DNA from: Pythium myriotylum | Lineage: Eukaryota; Oomycota; Peronosporomycetes; Pythiales; Pythiaceae | NCBI GenBank assembly: GCA_023091665.1 | Contig: JALJCQ010000017.1 | Location: forward strand, 3,213,501 to 3,277,500 | DNA: 64,000 bases | Reading direction: 5' to 3' | Shown: positions 31,545 to 41,665 of the stretch, in pieces | Layout of the letters: each line of letters opens with the position of its first letter | Numbering within the stretch: position 1 is the stretch's first letter | Program-made: the position numbers and the translations under genes | Notes under the pieces: model-generated | What the model saw: the letters and a program-made list of their open reading frames with translations, nothing else | The model's database searches: none | What the model was told of the DNA's origin: nothing

Positions 31545-33560
31545 TCAAGAGGAAAAGACCGAAGTGGTGGCCTCCCAGAGCCGCGCGACGAACGATGGGC
31601 GAGTCCAGTGGTATATCACAAGCTCAAAAGGTTTGTTCCAGTCAAGATCTTCCGTCGACACATGCGGGAAACAAGTACCAACAACTCGCGTCTTGGCCCC
31701 CGCAGCGTCCGGTCCCCAGGCAGAAATCACATTCTCGATTTTGATACTTGCCGGTGTGACCAACAAAAACTCGCTAAGATCTGCAACGCCGTTGTCGCGT
31801 AGCTGTGTCTCGATCGAGTGGCCACCGGCGAGGTCAACGACTCGGAAATCGGAGCCAAATGGTCTCAGCGGGTCGGCAAGTGCGAACCGTGGTGGCATGT
31901 ACGTCTTGTAGAACACGATTGGTGTGTTGAGCGTCGAGATCGAGTCGTCGGTGAAGACACATCCCGTGAAAGGGATCGACAGCAGTGCAGGTGACGCCTT
32001 CGAGCTGAGGGAAAGGAGCAGCGGAAGCAGCCCACCCTGGTGAAGAACCCCGAAGAAAATCGCCAGCAAGGCGTTGAAAGCGGTCCAAAAGAACTGCTTC
32101 CACCGTACCTCTGCAACTGCCGAACCGTGGAAAAGGTGGAGTGGTACGAGCAACGGGAGAAGGAAGCGTGGCTCCTGATGCGGTGCTAGCGAGATGAAGA
32201 AGAGCGGGATGACGACGGACCCGGCCTGCCACAGCCGCTCACGAAATGTCTTGAGCTGCGATACGAAGACTAGGTACAGGGGGCCGAACAGCATTGGCAT
32301 GTTGACTAGTACGTGGGTAACACGCGGATGGACGCCGTGGAGCTCGAGGTTCGAGTGCTGCATATTGTACAACACGTTATTGAGGGGCGCGACGATGGCT
32401 CTGGACCACGCGTTCGTAGTCGTAGGAAATTCACCACGGAAAAACCACGTATCGATGGCGATGATAGCAAGTGACCAGACGACAAAAGCGAAGAATCCTT
32501 GTAATCCGATCGAGATCGCGCGAACGAGCCGACGTTGAAGCAAAGCTTTTTCTGTGGTTGCAGTGGCTGGCTTTGCTGTGGCCTCCTTGGTCCAGTCCCA
32601 CGGCTCCTTTTTGGCTAAAGCTTTGTGTGGCGATTCTTTGGTGCGCTTCTTGGGTGGAGTCGGGATCTCTTTCTTGGCCAGCTGCTGGCAGAGTAGCTCG
32701 TCTTGGCGTCGGACGAGTTCGAGGCCGATCGGCAAGAAGAAGAGAGGGAATGTGAACCTAGTAAAGAACCCGAACGCGAGTAAACTGCCGAGTAGAACTG
32801 TCTGGACGTGGATCACGTTGAAGAACACGCGCTGATGCTGTTGGAAGAGCACATGAAATGTCAACGCTCTGGGCAGAGTCGATCAGGGAGTATAGTGGCA
32901 GCACGTACAGGGTTGAAACACAGCAGCGCCGCCATGCTGAACGCGAGAAGAAACGTCTCGAATGTGTTGGAAAATGGCCGAGTCAAGAAGATGAGCGCCG
33001 GCCACGAGGAGGCAAAGTTGGTGACAACGGCCATCGGATCACGCTCGCCGATCGCCTTTGCACACGCAAACAGCGCGGCGTCTACGCCCCACACAACTCT
33101 CTTTCAGAACCATAGCGTCACACATAAACAACCAGCGCCGCTATTTCCCATACCAACGCTGAAGGAGGCGACGCAGAGCAGCAGTCGCGGCACAACCAGC
33201 ATCACATACCCGGAGAGCGGGATGCCCAGCGCTTGCAGCAGCTTGTACGGCAGCCCAGCGACGAGAAACCTGTCTCAACAATTCCCACCATGAGAACACC
33301 ACCACATTGCAATCGATGGCCACGAGAGCTCCACGTTACGGGAAGAGCACCGAGCGGTTGGGCGTGGGCAGCGTGAACTCCCAGGGCACGTGGAGCTGCT
33401 GCCTGAGCGCGTCGTCGTCGCGCACCACGAGCCGCGCCATGACCTCCTGGCTCTGGAAGAACTCGTCCGGATGCACCATCGCGAGCGCCGCGAGCGCGCA
33501 GGCCCCGCGCAGCAGCGCGAGCGGCGCGAACGCGCGCCAGTGGAAAGCCCCGAGGGTCAT
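31545..33560 (-). CDS. GPI mannosyltransferase 4 (PIG-Z/SMP3-like)
   Basis: A four-exon gene: 33560-33340, 33269-33154, 33081-32909 and 32837-31545. All introns are GT..AG and the phases fit, giving about 600 aa. It is a GT22 ER-membrane enzyme that adds the fourth mannose to the GPI anchor from dolichol-phosphate-mannose. Near residue 30 is the luminal motif HPDEFFQSQEVM, characteristic of this subfamily. Later comes HQEPRFLLPLLVPL, the second family hallmark, surrounded by about 8-10 hydrophobic spans. A charged Lys/Pro insert of about 70 residues follows the span GSLLAFGFFTRFTFPLFFLP. PIG-B and ALG9/12 are relatives, but the FFQSQEV form favours PIG-Z/SMP3. Divergent from the coiled-coil gene 236 bp away. 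Confidence 0.88.
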
Positions 33561-33763
33561 TGATGATTGCCTTTCTCAGGAGCTCTTTCTTGACCACCAC
33601 GCTTGAAGTGGATGTACTGTGCTCCCTTTCCAACTATATTCAACCTCCTTCGTTCCCTCCGAAAGACACTCACCCAACGAGGTTTTAATCGACCGAATCC
33701 GAGGTTTTTCGCGTAAAATCAAGGTTTTAGATATTTGAACATCCGGGAAAGGGCGGGAACGAG

Positions 33764-33786
33764 CCCCCCCCCCCCCCCCCCCCCCC
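33764..33786 (+). promoter_or_regulatory. C23 tract in 5' leader
   Basis: A run of 23 C residues ends 10 nt before the ATG at 33797. A shorter C11 run occupies the matching place before the subtilase ATG (50013, minus strand). It is likely to vary in length between isolates. Confidence 0.4.
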
Positions 33787-33796
33787 TCTCTCGAAA

Positions 33797-34954
33797 ATGC
33801 GCGCCAGTTCGAGACCTCCTTCCTCCATGGCGAGCCTTCCGACGGCGCGCGAACTGCGCGTGGGCGACTACCGAGAGCTGCTGCAGCAGCTGCAGAGCGA
33901 GTTTGCGCGCGTGGTCGCGGCGCTCGAGGCGCGCGCGCGCTCGCTGCAGCGCCACAACGACGCGCTGACGAGCGACGTGAGCATGCTGCGCGAGCAGCTC
34001 ACGGCGCGCGAGCACGAAGCGAGCGAGCGCGAGCAGATGCTGCGCGAAGAGACCGCGAGCAAGCTGCAGGTCGCAGCGGCGACCGAGCGCCAACTGCAGA
34101 CGCTGTGCGAGCAGCTCACGCTGCAGCTGCAGCGCCAGCAAAAGCAGTGGGACGCCGAGCGACTGGCGGCGCAGCGCGACCGCGAGCGCGCCGAGCGCGC
34201 GGTGGCCGACGCGACCGCCAAGCTCGCGAACGAGCAGAAGAGCAACGCGCACATGAGCCAGGAGATCCAGCTGCTGCAGTGCCGCGTGGACGCGGCCGTC
34301 AAGACCTCGGGGTCCTTTGAGGCGCGATTGGAGAAGCTCAAGCAGCTCAAGAAAGACGAGAAGAACGACTTGGAGGCCCAGGTGGCCCATTTGAAGACAC
34401 GACTCGAAGACAAGAAAGAACAGAACCGGTACCTTGCGGAAGCGCTCATGGACCGAGAGGCCCGTCGTGCTGCGCGGAAGGAGAAAGAGCAACGAGCCAG
34501 TGACGTGTCGAGCACGTCCTACAAGCTCAAGGCCAAGACCTCCGAGCCGGAACTGCGACGACGAGAGACGACGATGACGAAGGAGAAACCCACGTCGCGG
34601 TACCAGCTCCCGACGTTCGAAGAGAAGCACCACCTCAAGTACCATGGATCGCCCTTGTCGAGTCTGCTAGAAGATCTCCACTCGCACGCCCCCACGTCGC
34701 CGACTTCCTCGACATCTCCCACGCGCTCGCCACGTTCGACAGTAACGACGCCACGCACGGTGAGCCCACGTCCAACTGCATCGAGCCTCTCAGCAGAACG
34801 CACAGCAGCCGTGCGAACGAGCACCAAGATCACGACCCGAACATCGTCGCGGAGCGCTGGTAGCGAGCGGCTACAACGTGAACTCGACCAGCTGCGAAGA
34901 AAGTTCGACGCATGCATGCACAATGAATCAGCAGAAAGCCTGTCCCCGCATTGA
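33797..34954 (+). CDS. Coiled-coil protein (hypothetical)
   Basis: A 385-aa ORF; a second ATG at 33827 is an alternative start. Residues 20-235 form an almost unbroken heptad coiled coil (RELLQQLQSEFARVVAALEA and onward), rich in Gln, Glu, Arg and Ala. Residues 240-350 are Ser/Thr/Pro/Arg-rich and disordered. Residues 355-375 return to a short coiled coil (SERLQRELDQLRRKFDACMH). No motor, kinase or membrane segment. Centrosomal or basal-body scaffolds have this shape, but that is only a guess. Codon use is strongly GC-biased in the coiled coil and less so in the tail. Confidence 0.75.
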   Translation: MRASSRPPSSMASLPTARELRVGDYRELLQQLQSEFARVVAALEARARSLQRHNDALTSDVSMLREQLTAREHEASEREQMLREETASKLQVAAATERQLQTLCEQLTLQLQRQQKQWDAERLAAQRDRERAERAVADATAKLANEQKSNAHMSQEIQLLQCRVDAAVKTSGSFEARLEKLKQLKKDEKNDLEAQVAHLKTRLEDKKEQNRYLAEALMDREARRAARKEKEQRASDVSSTSYKLKAKTSEPELRRRETTMTKEKPTSRYQLPTFEEKHHLKYHGSPLSSLLEDLHSHAPTSPTSSTSPTRSPRSTVTTPRTVSPRPTASSLSAERTAAVRTSTKITTRTSSRSAGSERLQRELDQLRRKFDACMHNESAESLSPH

Positions 34955-35149
34955 GTAGCGACATCGACATGTGTAGTAGAAGCAAACCAGCCGTCCACTA
35001 GGTAGGTTACAAACGAGCCCGAACGAGAGACCGACAACACCGTGCTCGACCGACAAGCCGACATGACTGCGGACCTGCCCATTCAACGAAGTCTCGGCGT
35101 GCAGAGTGGTGACTTTGCTCGTGAAGCTCGTGGTTGCTTCGTCGATCCG

Positions 35150-35840
35150 GACGAGTCCTCCCTCATTACGGAGTCTTGTTTGACGTTGACTTAGCAACTC
35201 AGCTCCACGGCGCATTGGTGCAGGACGCTCCTTTCCCTCATTACGGAAATGGTTGCGACCAGCTCTTCACTACTCGGCATCGCTGAGGTTTACGCTTTCG
35301 TCCAGGGTCATGATGGTTGGAGAACAAGTCACTTTGTCCCTCATTTCGGATAGAGCGTGGACTTCCCTCATCACGGAAGTGACCACGATTGACTTTCCCA
35401 ATCATTACGACTAGGATCTGCGTGTTCGTTGCCGTTTGCACTGCTTGGTGCACGAGATATGCTCTCCCTCATGACGGAGAGTGTAGAACGTTGCTTAAGG
35501 TATCGTGCGAACTGCAGGCGATCGATTCCCTCATCACGGAAGCGAGCAGTCTCCTTTGTCGACATGGTCAACCCCGTCAGCACAGTCAGAACGTTCGTTG
35601 ACGTTTGCATTACTTGGTGCTCGAGATATGCTCTCCCTCATGATGGAGAGTGTAAAACGTTGCTTAAGGTATCGTGCGAACTGCAGGCGATCGATTCCCT
35701 CATCACGGAAGCGAGCAGTCTCCTTTGTCGACATGGTCAACCCCATCAGCACAGTCAGAACGTTCGTTGACGTTTGCATTACTTGGTGCTCGAGATATGC
35801 TCTCCCTCATGACGGAGAGTGTAGAACGACGGTCCAAGGT
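35150..35840. repeat. Minisatellite built on TCCCTCATnACGGA
   Basis: The 14-mer TCCCTCATNACGGA or a close variant occurs about ten times in 690 bp, starting near 35158, 35236, 35337, 35366, 35397 (weak), 35465, 35527, 35634, 35696 and 35803. All have the same orientation, with irregular spacing. The last five sit inside a tandem repeat with a 169-bp period. No gene spans the region. Confidence 0.8.
35425..35835. repeat. 169-bp tandem repeat, about 2.4 copies
   Basis: The sequence beginning gctctccctcatgacgg recurs at 35461, 35630 and 35799, an exact period of 169 bp, with few substitutions between copies. Each unit carries two copies of the 14-mer described for the larger array. Confidence 0.9.
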
Positions 35841-35943
35841 ATCGCGTGACCCGCCGAGTCAGCCCGAACGACTAGATCGTCTCGTTAAGCTCATAATTAT
35901 TTATTATTTGCTCACTTCAGACAATTCCTTTTCGTCATTCTGT

Positions 35944-38331
35944 TTACCCATGGGTGGGGCTGCGATCGATGTCGATTCCGAGCTGATGCATCCGGCGCAA
36001 GCGCTGCCTGTCCGCTGAGCGTGGTCGGGGCTTGGCGACGCTCTTCGGCTCTTGCGAGGACGAATAGTTGAACGTGTGGGAGCGGTTGTACGAATGGGAT
36101 GGACTGTTGAGAACGCCAGCCATTTCGTCGTCCAGCGACGGAACACGACTGCGGAGACCGACATGGTGTGGTGAGAGCTGGAGACGTCCGGCTTCAGTCA
36201 CGAGAGGCCCCTTGATTGTCTCATCCAAGCCTCCGCTTGGCCCATAATACGTCGTAAAAGACAGAAGCCCATCGCTCGCATCGTCATCATCATACCCAAT
36301 GAATTCGCTGAGTTCGCCGGAGCTTGCGGCGCGAGATGACGTGAACTACGAGTTCACGTGAGGGTCAGTGCTGGCGCCTGGGAGGAAGAAAACCACGTAA
36401 CTTACTGAGAGTGATTGCACGACGCGGCGGTGGTTCGACGGCTCGGTTGAGACACTGCTAGCCACACTTGAATCTCCACTGGATGTTCGAGCCCGCGAGT
36501 GCGTGCGCGAGAGCTGAGTGGGGGAGTCGGACTGAGGCGAAACGAGCTTGTTGCCAGAAATCTCATGGCGACCACGTCGTCCACTGTCAAAGCTTCCTTT
36601 CCGGGCACGGGAGGCGAGCACGGCTTGTGTCAAACGGGGACTTGGCTGGTGGTAAATATGAGCAGGCGCCGGATACGTTTGCCCGAGCGATACAGTTCGC
36701 AAAAGCGCTGGCGCCTTGGCAGGCACGAGGAGGGTCGCGTCGTCGTCATCTTCTTCGTTGTTTCCAAGCGAGCCATCCTTCTCGTGTCGAATCGGTGACA
36801 TCGAGGGAACAGCCACGACTCCGGACGGAGATGTCACGGCTGCCGGGTACTGGCGCCGCATCCACTCTTCCTGTTCTCGTTTAAGCTTTTCCTCCTCCTT
36901 GTACTTGTTTTGAATGATATTCAAGAAAGACTGATTCTGTCGTAAGATATCTTGGTGGGCAACGGGGGACGCAGGAGGAGTTAGTCCGTCGACCCCACCT
37001 CCGCCGAGACGACGACGATGATGTAGCGGGTCGGATCTCGGCGCCGAAGAGATCGGGATCGTGATGCCGCGCGATAGAACTGCAGGGCGAGTAGTCGCTG
37101 AGTTGGACGATGTGGACGTCGGCGCTGTTGTCGTGGTTACACCGATAGGCTTTGCAGCTGCAGCGGCCGAAGCAAGCCCGGCGTTGCGTTTAGCAACTTG
37201 GATGCGTAGATCGACTGCGCGGTTTGTGGCTCGTGCTGGAGGCGCATCGTACGCGTGGGTGTGTGGGAATGGCGAGGCCTTTGCAGGAGTTGCTGGTGGG
37301 GACGGTTTGGTCGGTGGTGCCACCACAGATGGGGACTTCGCTGGCGGAGAGAGATGCAACCGATTCAGAAATGACAGTGCGGCGGCCGAAGTGATTGGTG
37401 AGGACGAATATTCAAGTGGAGGAGAACGCACTGAGGATGCCGACGCCTGGTTCTTTTGCTGCGGGATCTCCTGCTGTCGGCTGGGCACATGATCATGGCG
37501 ACTACTCTGTGGAGCTGCAATCGTCTCTGGATCCTCTTTAAACTTAACATGATGATACGGACTATGTGGACTCTTGACAGCATGGTGAGCTACATGGCGA
37601 GCAGCCGGCGCATCTTTTTGAGGAGGGGTTGACGGCGCCGAAGGCACGAGAGGCTTGGATCGCGTAAACGTCTGGCTCGTCGACGTCGAGGCGCCTGGGC
37701 TTTGCATCGGTAGCCGGGCAATGTGCGAAATGGAGTGGCGTTTTTTCCGCCAGTTGTTGCCGGGGATCGGCGAGTTGATGTACTCTGGTGGGGGTTGCTG
37801 CCGCTGCTCCAACCGGGAAGCCGTTTCGATGTTAGGTAGCATCTGACGAGCGAGTTGGCTCAGTGGGATCGGCGGCGGTGACGGCGAATTATTCACTGTC
37901 AGCTGGTTGTCATCTTTGCTCCGTTCATCGTGCAGCGAGCAGTCTCCTCCACTCTCTGCTTTCAAACCCAGCGAGATCTCAGTCTCTCCAAGCGAGAGCA
38001 CGTCGCCGTCGCGCACGATCGCGGCGTCTCGGTGCACGAGCAGCTTGTGGTTGAGCATGGTGCCGCGCTCGCTGTGGTCCACATAGACCCAAACGCCGTG
38101 CTGCGGCGTGCACTCGAGCGTGCCATGCGCCACTGAGACCTGCTCGCAAGCCACAAACTTGAGCAAGCGTTTCCATCAATGCGCCTGCACGACAAGACCG
38201 ACCAGCGGATCCAAGAGACAGACGTCGCGGCCGAGCGCGAGGCCGCGCGAGTCGAGGCGGTGCGTGGAGACGCGCGAGGCGCGGCGGCCGCGCACGTGGA
38301 GCACGGCGACGCGCGGAGAGTCGGAGCGCAT
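35944..38331 (-). CDS. FHA-domain protein (spliced)
   Basis: Three exons, 38331-38203, 38157-36406 and 36345-35944, with introns of 45 and 60 nt in phase 0, giving about 760 aa. The FHA phosphothreonine-binding domain is at residues about 15-95. Its parts are split by intron 1: exon 1 has GLALGRDVCLLDPL with the GR pair; exon 2 continues with EQVSVAHGTLE and GTMLNHK, the SxxH and GTxxN equivalents. The rest is long, Ser/Pro/Thr-rich and mostly disordered, with a short Lys/Glu helix (NKYKEEEKLKREQEEWMRR). The third exon ends the protein at TAA 35944-35946. FHA proteins read Thr phosphorylation in signalling or DNA damage; the pathway here is not visible. Intron 2 is supported by a consensus GTAAGT donor and by the in-frame TAG just upstream of the third exon. 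Confidence 0.85.
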
Positions 38332-38761
38332 CGGGACGCGGCTCTTTGCGGGGAGGGGGCGAGCAGCAGCTCGCTCGCGTGTAGCTCTTCGTCGGGTGCC
38401 CTTTCTTCCCCGGTTTATGCAGGACGTTCTATGGCTATTTGCCGTTATTCCGGCGACTGTGGATGACTATGATGGTAAATAAAAGTGAAGATAAAGCTGG
38501 ATTCGAAAGGAAGAGTGATGGTCTGAATGGGTTCGTTTTTTTTTTCTCGGCTGCGCAAAACCTTCGAAAAAAAATAAGGAAACCAAATCCCTTCAAAAAG
38601 CGTTTTTTTCGGGTCCACAAAACGCTTTTTCGTAGATACTGAGATAAAAACACTTGGTGGCTGAAAAAAAGGCTTTTTTAGAATGTATTGAGATAACACC
38701 ACAAGACGTTGTCCGCCAGTGCATTCTTGAGATCACCAGCGAAAGAGACACCGACCCCACC
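38332..38761. promoter_or_regulatory. Shared divergent promoter region
   Basis: The 430 bp between FHA (minus) and RsfS (plus) start codons serves both genes. The part nearest the FHA gene is GC-rich; 38530-38690 has several A- and T-runs and the pair caaaaagcg / cgctttttcg, able to form a hairpin. No TATA box is evident. Confidence 0.45.
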
Positions 38762-39901
38762 ATGCTGCGCTTCGCTCGCTTCTCGCAGCGCCTCGCGACG
38801 CGCAGCAGCCGCACGCTGACGCTGCGCGTGTCGCATACGCCGCTCGCGATCAGCCGCGGCTTCCGCTCGACGAGCATCGCGCTGCAGCGCGCGGACGACG
38901 AGGACAAGAAGCGCCAGCTGCAGGAACTCGCAGACGACGAGGACAGCGACGACGAGCTGGAGGAAATCGAGTGGGACGAGGACGACGAGGACCTTGACGA
39001 CGAGGATGACGAGGAAGAAGAAGATCTCGACGTGGATGCCGAGTTCGACGACGAAGCGGCAGCGGCCGCGGCGCAGTACATGGGCGTCGTGTACTCGCCG
39101 GGCAAAGTGAAGAAGTACAGCGCCGAGCTCGAGCTGGACGGCATCGTGATCAGCGGCGGCGACTACTGGACGGCGCTGGACGCGGCCAAGGGCTACGATG
39201 AGCTCGTGGATTTGTACTGCGACCTCGAGACGCCGCGCAACTTCCCGGCGGGCTCCGAAGCCGCCGAGAGCGCAGCCGGCGCTGCCGCGGCATCGTCCGA
39301 GTTCACGCCGGCGGGCACGGGAGAGTGGGAGATCCCGGAGGTTGGCAAACGCAATGCCGACATTATTGAACCGGTGCCGGGACAGTACCTGACGCTGGAC
39401 GAAGTGCTCGCTGCGCTGGAGCGCGAGAAGGCCATCAACGTGTACACGGTGGATCTCGCGGGCAAGTCGGCGCTGGCCGACTATATGATCTTCACGACGG
39501 GTCGCTCGCAGGCGCACATGCGACGCATGGCCGATATGATGATCCAGTCGATGAAGGCGCGCGACATCCAGGACGACTTTGAGTACTCGGTCGAAGGCCG
39601 CGACTGCGACGACTGGATGATCGCCGACTGCAACAACATCGTGGTCCACTTTATGCGTGAAGACACACGCCGCATCTTGAACCTCGAAGACCACTGGGAG
39701 AATATGGTCAACGACAAGCACCGGATCCTAGGCGACATGGACGAGGATGAGTACATGGACAAGTTCGGCACGAGCGAGCTCATGGAGTACATCGATGAAG
39801 ACGACTTCACAACCGTCGAACAGTACGAGGCTGAGGAAGAAGCCGCGAGCCGCGCTCGTCGCCCTCGAACTCCCAAGGGCGACGACGTCGACTGGAAGTA
39901 A
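38762..39901 (+). CDS. Mitochondrial RsfS/Iojap-like ribosome factor
   Basis: A 379-aa protein from ATG 38762 (context caccATG). Residues 1-45 are Arg/Ser-rich without acids, a mitochondrial presequence (MLRFARFSQRLATRSSRTL). Residues 48-100 are extremely acidic (runs of Asp/Glu). The RsfS/Iojap (DUF143) domain is at about residues 222-320: NVYTVDLAGKSALADYMIFT, then TGRSQAHMRRMADMMI and WMIADCNNIVVHFM. RsfS binds uL14 and blocks subunit joining; the mitochondrial form MALSU1 aids large-subunit assembly. The C-terminal 55 residues are again acidic. The long acidic insert between presequence and domain is longer than in most homologues. Convergent with the sugar transporter, 63 bp apart. Confidence 0.88.
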   Translation: MLRFARFSQRLATRSSRTLTLRVSHTPLAISRGFRSTSIALQRADDEDKKRQLQELADDEDSDDELEEIEWDEDDEDLDDEDDEEEEDLDVDAEFDDEAAAAAAQYMGVVYSPGKVKKYSAELELDGIVISGGDYWTALDAAKGYDELVDLYCDLETPRNFPAGSEAAESAAGAAAASSEFTPAGTGEWEIPEVGKRNADIIEPVPGQYLTLDEVLAALEREKAINVYTVDLAGKSALADYMIFTTGRSQAHMRRMADMMIQSMKARDIQDDFEYSVEGRDCDDWMIADCNNIVVHFMREDTRRILNLEDHWENMVNDKHRILGDMDEDEYMDKFGTSELMEYIDEDDFTTVEQYEAEEEAASRARRPRTPKGDDVDWK

Positions 39902-39964
39902 TAGAGTTGATTTTTTGGTGAGTTGGTGTGGCTCCATGCACAAATGCAAATTGTCTATATCTAT

Positions 39965-41113
39965 CTAGGCATCGATTGTCGAAGCAGCGGTCGAAGCACG
40001 AACAGTCGTAGTTGCTGCAGTGGTACCGAGCGACGACTCGCTCTTGCCCTTCTCGATGTCAAGGTCGTCGGATTTCTGGGCAACTGGTTCATAGGTGGCT
40101 GGCCGTGGCTCCTCCACAGGCTTGGAGTAGATGTAGACACCGGAGGCGACAAAGACCACCGACACTACGAGCGACAGCGTGATTGGCATGCCAAAGAGCA
40201 CGGCGCTGAGCAGCGGCAAGAAGACAAGCTCGAGTGCACTGGCGATAGCCTTGCGGACCGAGTCGAGCACCTTGAGGAACATGCTCGTGACAACGCCGAT
40301 GAACGACATGATGAGCACCATGGGCAGCACGTAGAACGAAAAGAGCACCGATAAGTTGGCCGGTGTGATGACTTCGGCGAATGTCTGTCCTGTGAGCCCA
40401 AGCACGAGCATCATGACCGTGCAGATGATCGAGTCGAGGTACATGAAGATATTCTGCAGGTTGAGCGAGATCTTGACCTGCTTTTTCAGCAGCACTTCGT
40501 TGTAGACACCGGCGAACGTGCTGCTGAGCATTTGCACCATGAGCAGTCCGTACGCGAACATGGTCGGGCCGCCGTGGCTCGAGGTCGTGGTGTGGTGGCC
40601 CTTGGCCGACGACGACCCGAGCGTCTTGATCGCGCAGCCGATGGTCGTGACGACGAGCGAGATCCACTGGTTGCGGTTGAGCGCCTTCTGGAACATAAAC
40701 TGGTGGAGCACGCCCGTGATGACCATGCGGAACTGCAGCAGCAAGAAGTACGTCGGCGCGTCGAACTTGCGCAGGTTGACATACGAGAGCACGTCGTAGA
40801 GCACGTAGAGGCCGGACGGGATAAAGTATTTGACCAGCAGCGACCGGTGCTCGCGCATCTGCTCCACCAAGTAACTCACGCGCTCGACCATGGACGCGCC
40901 GGGCGCCTTGTCCACGGCGTCGCTCGTGAGGAACATGTACGCGGCGATCGCGAGCTTGAGAAAGGCCTGCAGCACGACCGCGGCCGTGGCGTTGAACGAG
41001 ACGCTGTGGCGCTTGGCCAGCTCGTTCAGCAGCCCGTAGGAGACCCAGAGACCCATGTACGTGACGAAGATGGCGCGCTGCTCGCGCGTCTCCAGCCCCA
41101 GCGGCGCCGCCAT
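39965..41113 (-). CDS. Nucleotide-sugar transporter (SLC35A-like)
   Basis: A 382-aa Golgi/ER membrane protein starting at ATG 41113. About ten hydrophobic spans are seen, for example AIFVTYMGLWVSYGLLNELA at residues 14-33, AAVVLQAFLKLAIAAYMFLT and the C-terminal VFLPLLSAVLFGMPITLSLV. The order, the middle segment KFDAPTYFLLLQFRMVITGV and LNLQNIFMYLD fit the UDP-galactose/UDP-GlcNAc/CMP-sialic-acid branch. It exchanges nucleotide sugars for the nucleoside monophosphate in glycan synthesis; the substrate cannot be told by eye. The cytosolic tail is Ser/Thr-rich. No introns. Confidence 0.88.
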   Translation of the reverse strand: MAAPLGLETREQRAIFVTYMGLWVSYGLLNELAKRHSVSFNATAAVVLQAFLKLAIAAYMFLTSDAVDKAPGASMVERVSYLVEQMREHRSLLVKYFIPSGLYVLYDVLSYVNLRKFDAPTYFLLLQFRMVITGVLHQFMFQKALNRNQWISLVVTTIGCAIKTLGSSSAKGHHTTTSSHGGPTMFAYGLLMVQMLSSTFAGVYNEVLLKKQVKISLNLQNIFMYLDSIICTVMMLVLGLTGQTFAEVITPANLSVLFSFYVLPMVLIMSFIGVVTSMFLKVLDSVRKAIASALELVFLPLLSAVLFGMPITLSLVVSVVFVASGVYIYSKPVEEPRPATYEPVAQKSDDLDIEKGKSESSLGTTAATTTVRASTAASTIDA

Positions 41114-41665
41114 CGTTGCGAATGTGACCTGGAGCTCCTCACGAGAGATGACGGAGGGGGTCCGAAAATGGATAGTGGGGGTACCTTCGCGTCACACGAC
41201 ACACCTGGAATCAGGTATCGAAGGTCGTACGAAGGTAGACGGGACTGGGCGGGAAGTCAGTGCCGAAAAATGGAGCCTAGGCTAGACTAATGCGTTGTGT
41301 AGAGAGCGTGGAGCTCGAGAACTGGATCTGGTGGCACACTCTTCAAGGTTTCTCCGGAGAGAGTGCGTTCTCGGGTGTCTGCTGTTGCTCAAACGCATCT
41401 CGAGTTCGGTTCGTCAGCTGATACCACGTGACTCGGGGATCCACAAGATCACGGTGTCCAGCTGGTCCGAGATGCTTCCTCGGGTCGCGAGGCCCACAAA
41501 AAATAGGTTGCAACGCCACGTTGCGACCAGCCTCGCCCGCCTCATTGATTGTTGAAGTCGACCGAGGAGAGACCGTGATGAAATCAGGTCCATCGCTCAA
41601 CTTGGTCATTCTTCAATTTCCTCCTCTGTCTCAATTTCCAGGAAACTCGCTGGTTCACTCTCGCC
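41114..41665. other. Intergenic, about 550 bp
   Basis: Divergent promoter region of the sugar transporter and chitosanase 1. No gene or repeat recognised. The 60 nt before 41666 are C/T-rich. Confidence 0.4.

Noticed and set aside
33719..34645. 308-aa Leu-rich open frame opposite the coiled-coil gene
   Set aside because: Antisense of coiled-coil codons gives Leu-rich sequence; no real motif.
38560..38640. A/T-run hairpin as a bacterial-type terminator
   Set aside because: The context is eukaryotic and the site lies in a divergent promoter.
38678..39721. 347-aa open frame opposite the RsfS gene
   Set aside because: Shadow caused by Asp/Glu-rich codons.
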